From: Vicinamibacteraceae bacterium
Lineage (GTDB): Bacteria > Acidobacteriota > Thermoanaerobaculia > Multivoradales > Multivoraceae
Direction: 5' to 3'
Length of the DNA stretch: 64,000 bases
Assembly (NCBI GenBank): GCA_012270995.1
Contig: JAAXHG010000023.1
Span: 1 to 64,000 of the forward strand
This document shows positions 61,636 to 64,000 of the stretch, one piece after another. Position 1 is the stretch's first letter, and the number at the start of each line of letters is the position of its first letter. A model generated the notes under the pieces. It did no database searches. It had not been told where the DNA came from and saw nothing but the letters and a program-made list of their open reading frames with translations. The translations under genes were made by a program, and so were the position numbers.

Positions 61636-62769
61636 ATGCCCTACTCAGCCTCACGCGGCCCGACGGAACGGCCGCGGATCGCCACCGCAGCGGGCCTGAT
61701 GGTCCTCGCCGGGCTCGCCTTCCTGCTGGCTGCCCGGTGGCAGGGAAACGTGCTCCAGGCGGACAGCCGCGGAGAGCCCAGGCCGGTAGCGCCGAGCGCC
61801 GGGCTCCTGCCCGAGGAACGCTCAACCGTCGAACTGTTCCGGCGGGCGTCGCCGTCCGTCGTCAACATCACGACCGTGACGAACCGCCGCAACCTCTTCT
61901 CTCGCCGCATCGACCGCGTTCCGGAAGGTAGCGGCACCGGCTTCATCTGGGATGCACAGGGTCACGTCGTGACCAACTTCCACGTCCTGCTCAGTGGCCA
62001 CGAGGCCGTGGTCACTCTGGACGATCAGAGCACCTGGCCGGCCAAGGTTGTGGGTCAGGATCCGCACGTCGATCTCGCCGTCCTCAAGATCGAGGCCCCG
62101 GTGGAAAAGCTGCGACCGCTGGCAGTCGGCACCTCGCGCGACCTCGAGGTAGGCCAATCCGTCCTCGCGATCGGCAATCCGTTCGGACTCGACCACACGC
62201 TGACCACGGGCGTCATCAGCGCACTCGACCGCGAAGTACCCTCGCTCACCAAACGCCTGATCCGCGGCGCAATCCAGACCGACGCGGCCATCAATCCCGG
62301 AAACTCTGGCGGGCCGCTGCTGGACTCCAGCGGACGGCTGATCGGCGTGAACACGCAGATCGTCCCGTCGGCAGCCGGCGCATGGGCAGGCATCGGATTC
62401 GCCATTCCGGTCGATACCGTGAACTGGGTCGTCCCCGAGCTCATCGCGCACGGCCAGGTCGAACGGCCCCTGATCGGTGTCGAACTGAACGATTCCCTGC
62501 TGCGTTCGCGTGGAATCCGGGGAGCGCTGATCACCAGCGTGGTGCCCGGCTCCGGTGCCGAGAGGGCCGGAATGCGGGCAAGCCGGCGCACCCGCGGCGG
62601 CATCATCCTCGGCGATCTGATCACCTCCATCGAGGGTCGATCCGTCGCAACGATCAACGACGTCCACACCATTCTGGAGAGCTATCGCGTCGGGGACGTG
62701 GTCGCCGTGACCGTTGTACGGGGCGACGGCGAAGAGGAACTGGAAGTCCGGCTCTCCTCTTCGCGCTGA
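61636..62769 (+). CDS. HtrA/DegP-type S1C serine protease with PDZ domain
   Basis: A 377-residue envelope protease/quality-control factor with one N-terminal membrane helix (about 15-34). Catalytic triad His116 (VTNFHVLL), Asp146 (DPHVDLAVLKI) and Ser224 (NPGNSGGPLLD). One PDZ domain follows (about 270-375; RGALITSVVPGSGAERAGM, GGIILGDLITSIEG). One PDZ makes it DegS-like in layout. It is divergent from the selenoprotein gene with only 54 bp between, so the two may share a regulatory region, which fits a link to envelope or oxidative stress, by inference. Confidence 0.93.
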   Translation: MPYSASRGPTERPRIATAAGLMVLAGLAFLLAARWQGNVLQADSRGEPRPVAPSAGLLPEERSTVELFRRASPSVVNITTVTNRRNLFSRRIDRVPEGSGTGFIWDAQGHVVTNFHVLLSGHEAVVTLDDQSTWPAKVVGQDPHVDLAVLKIEAPVEKLRPLAVGTSRDLEVGQSVLAIGNPFGLDHTLTTGVISALDREVPSLTKRLIRGAIQTDAAINPGNSGGPLLDSSGRLIGVNTQIVPSAAGAWAGIGFAIPVDTVNWVVPELIAHGQVERPLIGVELNDSLLRSRGIRGALITSVVPGSGAERAGMRASRRTRGGIILGDLITSIEGRSVATINDVHTILESYRVGDVVAVTVVRGDGEEELEVRLSSSR

Positions 62770-62818
62770 CTGCAGATCCTCCTGCGAGCGTACGAACGGC
62801 TAACATCCGGCGCCGACC

Positions 62819-64000
62819 ATGCGCCAGCACGACTTCCTGCCGGCAGCGGCACTTGCCGCCACCCTTCTGACGTTCATCCCTGACGTCCCGGTCGCCGAAG
62901 CACAGTCGGCGCCCGAACCGGAACGCGGCGACATCGTCCCGGTCACGGACGCCATGCTCCAGAACCCGAGCGACGACGACTGGCTGATGTGGCGCCGGAC
63001 GCTCGACGGCTGGGGCTACAGCCCGCTCGACCAGATCACGCCCGAGAACGTCGACGACCTGCGGCTGGTCTGGTCCCGCGGCATGAGCGAGGGCCGCCAG
63101 CAGGGGACGCCGCTCGTCTACGACGGCGTGATGTACATGCCGAACCCCATCGACGTCATCCAGGCCATCGACGCGGTGACCGGAGACCTCATCTGGGAGT
63201 ACCGTCGCGAGCACCCGGACAACATCCTCCAGCAAGTCGGCGGCCTCGCCGCGAACAACCGCAACATCGCGATCCACGGCGGCCTGATCATCGACACCAG
63301 CGTCGACAACTTCGTCTTCGCGCTCGATGCCGTGACGGGCGAGCTGGTCTGGGAGACGATGATCCTCGACTACAAGACGCAGCCGGCAATGCAGAGCTCC
63401 GGCCCTATCATCGCCGACGGCAAGGTGATCTCGGGCCGAAGCTGCCTGCCCCGCGGCGGGCCCGACTCCTGCGTCATCGTCGCCCACGACGCGGAGACCG
63501 GCGCCGAACTCTGGCGCCGCCGCACGGTCCCGGCGCCGGGAGAGCCGGGCGACGAAACCTGGGGCGACATCCCGTTCGAGGACCGCACTCACGTCGGCAC
63601 CTGGATGGTGCCGAGCTACGACCCGGGCCTGGAGCTCATCTACATCGGCACCTCGGTGACCTCGCCGGCGCCGAAGTTCCTGCTCGGCGGCCGCGACCTC
63701 CGGCACCTGTACCACAACTCGACGCTCGCGCTCGACGCGAACACCGGCGAGATCGCCTGGCACTACCAGCATCTCAACGACCACTGGGACCTTGACCATC
63801 CCTTCGAGCGCATGCTCGTCGACACCGTCACGGCCCCCGACAAGGGCGAAGTCGACTGGATCAACCCCCGCCTCGAACCGGGCGAGACGCGCAAGGTGAT
63901 CACCGGCGTCCCCGGCAAGACGGGCATCGTCTACACCCTCGACCGCGAGACTGGCGAGTTCCTCTGGGCGCGGCCAACCATCCCCCAGAACGTGATCGCC
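62819..64000 (+). CDS. PQQ-dependent alcohol dehydrogenase, 5' part
   Basis: The first 394 residues of a secreted quinoprotein dehydrogenase; the gene runs off the right edge. Signal peptide ends near VAEAQ. The eight-bladed propeller begins with WLMWRRTLDGWGYSPLDQIT, and family motifs follow: YMPNPIDVIQAIDAVTGDLIWEYRR, EPGDETWGDIPFEDRTHVGTW, DPGLELIYIG and WHYQHLNDHWDLDHP. These bind PQQ and calcium in methanol/ethanol dehydrogenases. Whether a C-terminal cytochrome c domain exists cannot be seen. It oxidises small alcohols or sugars in the periplasm, feeding electrons to c-type cytochromes. Confidence 0.92.
   Translation, partial: MRQHDFLPAAALAATLLTFIPDVPVAEAQSAPEPERGDIVPVTDAMLQNPSDDDWLMWRRTLDGWGYSPLDQITPENVDDLRLVWSRGMSEGRQQGTPLVYDGVMYMPNPIDVIQAIDAVTGDLIWEYRREHPDNILQQVGGLAANNRNIAIHGGLIIDTSVDNFVFALDAVTGELVWETMILDYKTQPAMQSSGPIIADGKVISGRSCLPRGGPDSCVIVAHDAETGAELWRRRTVPAPGEPGDETWGDIPFEDRTHVGTWMVPSYDPGLELIYIGTSVTSPAPKFLLGGRDLRHLYHNSTLALDANTGEIAWHYQHLNDHWDLDHPFERMLVDTVTAPDKGEVDWINPRLEPGETRKVITGVPGKTGIVYTLDRETGEFLWARPTIPQNVIA

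Overview
The window is GC-rich (roughly two-thirds G+C) and densely coded on both strands, with many start/stop overlaps of the ATGA/GTGA type. Its gene content suggests a heterotrophic Acidobacteriota-like bacterium: an Oar-like TonB receptor with an N-terminal carboxypeptidase-regulatory domain, a CadC-type winged-helix protein fused to a TolB-like propeller, ASPIC/UnbV (CRTAC1) proteins, secreted multiheme cytochromes, a PQQ dehydrogenase, sulfatases, many secreted amidohydrolases and M28/S9/S8 peptidases. This taxonomic guess is inference; there is no rRNA or marker gene here. I saw no tRNA, rRNA, CRISPR array or complete insertion sequence.

Layout. 1-2258: the 5' part of a type I restriction HsdR on the minus strand, then a Phd/YefM-PIN toxin-antitoxin pair. 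2303-8769: a TPR lipoprotein divergent from a secreted five-heme cytochrome (with a PA14-like insert) that is coupled to a sugar-dehydrogenase-like propeller. 8825-10474: a lower-GC three-gene operon headed by a TIGR04255 protein. 10735-15146: DUF885 lipoprotein, aldo/keto reductase, sulfatase. 15147-25941 (minus): an EEVWH-domain/M24-like fusion, an HD phosphohydrolase, two lower-GC secreted unknowns, a tandem pair of RTX-tailed lipoproteins, and two amidohydrolases. 26005-32401 (minus): a coupled operon of penicillin-binding protein, membrane multiheme cytochrome and CRTAC1 protein. 32494-35350: sulfatase and TraB-like membrane protein. 35582-37225: HTH-ImmA/IrrE protease plus PIN-like partner. 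37278-39009: crotonase, glutathione transferase, small XRE regulator.

39089-52827 is one co-directional run of seven secreted hydrolases with overlapping or nearly abutting reading frames: two amidohydrolases (the second lacking nearly all metal ligands), M28, S9, M28, M28 and a divergent subtilisin. It reads as an extracellular peptide-degradation locus. It faces a TonB-dependent receptor and its upstream sensor-like regulator (52851-58013). 58215-58858 is a VapBC pair with a repeated operator. 58922-61581 holds phosphoglucose isomerase and, upstream and overlapping it, a redoxin gene interrupted by one in-frame TGA. 61636-64000 holds an HtrA-type protease and the 5' part of a PQQ-dependent alcohol dehydrogenase.

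The strongest unusual signal is that TGA (61231-61233, minus strand). It lies exactly at the redox-active cysteine position of a thioredoxin-fold domain (WAPY-U-GC), the frame stays open for 250 codons beyond it, and a hairpin fitting the bacterial SECIS model follows it. I annotate the gene as one selenoprotein of 367 residues.
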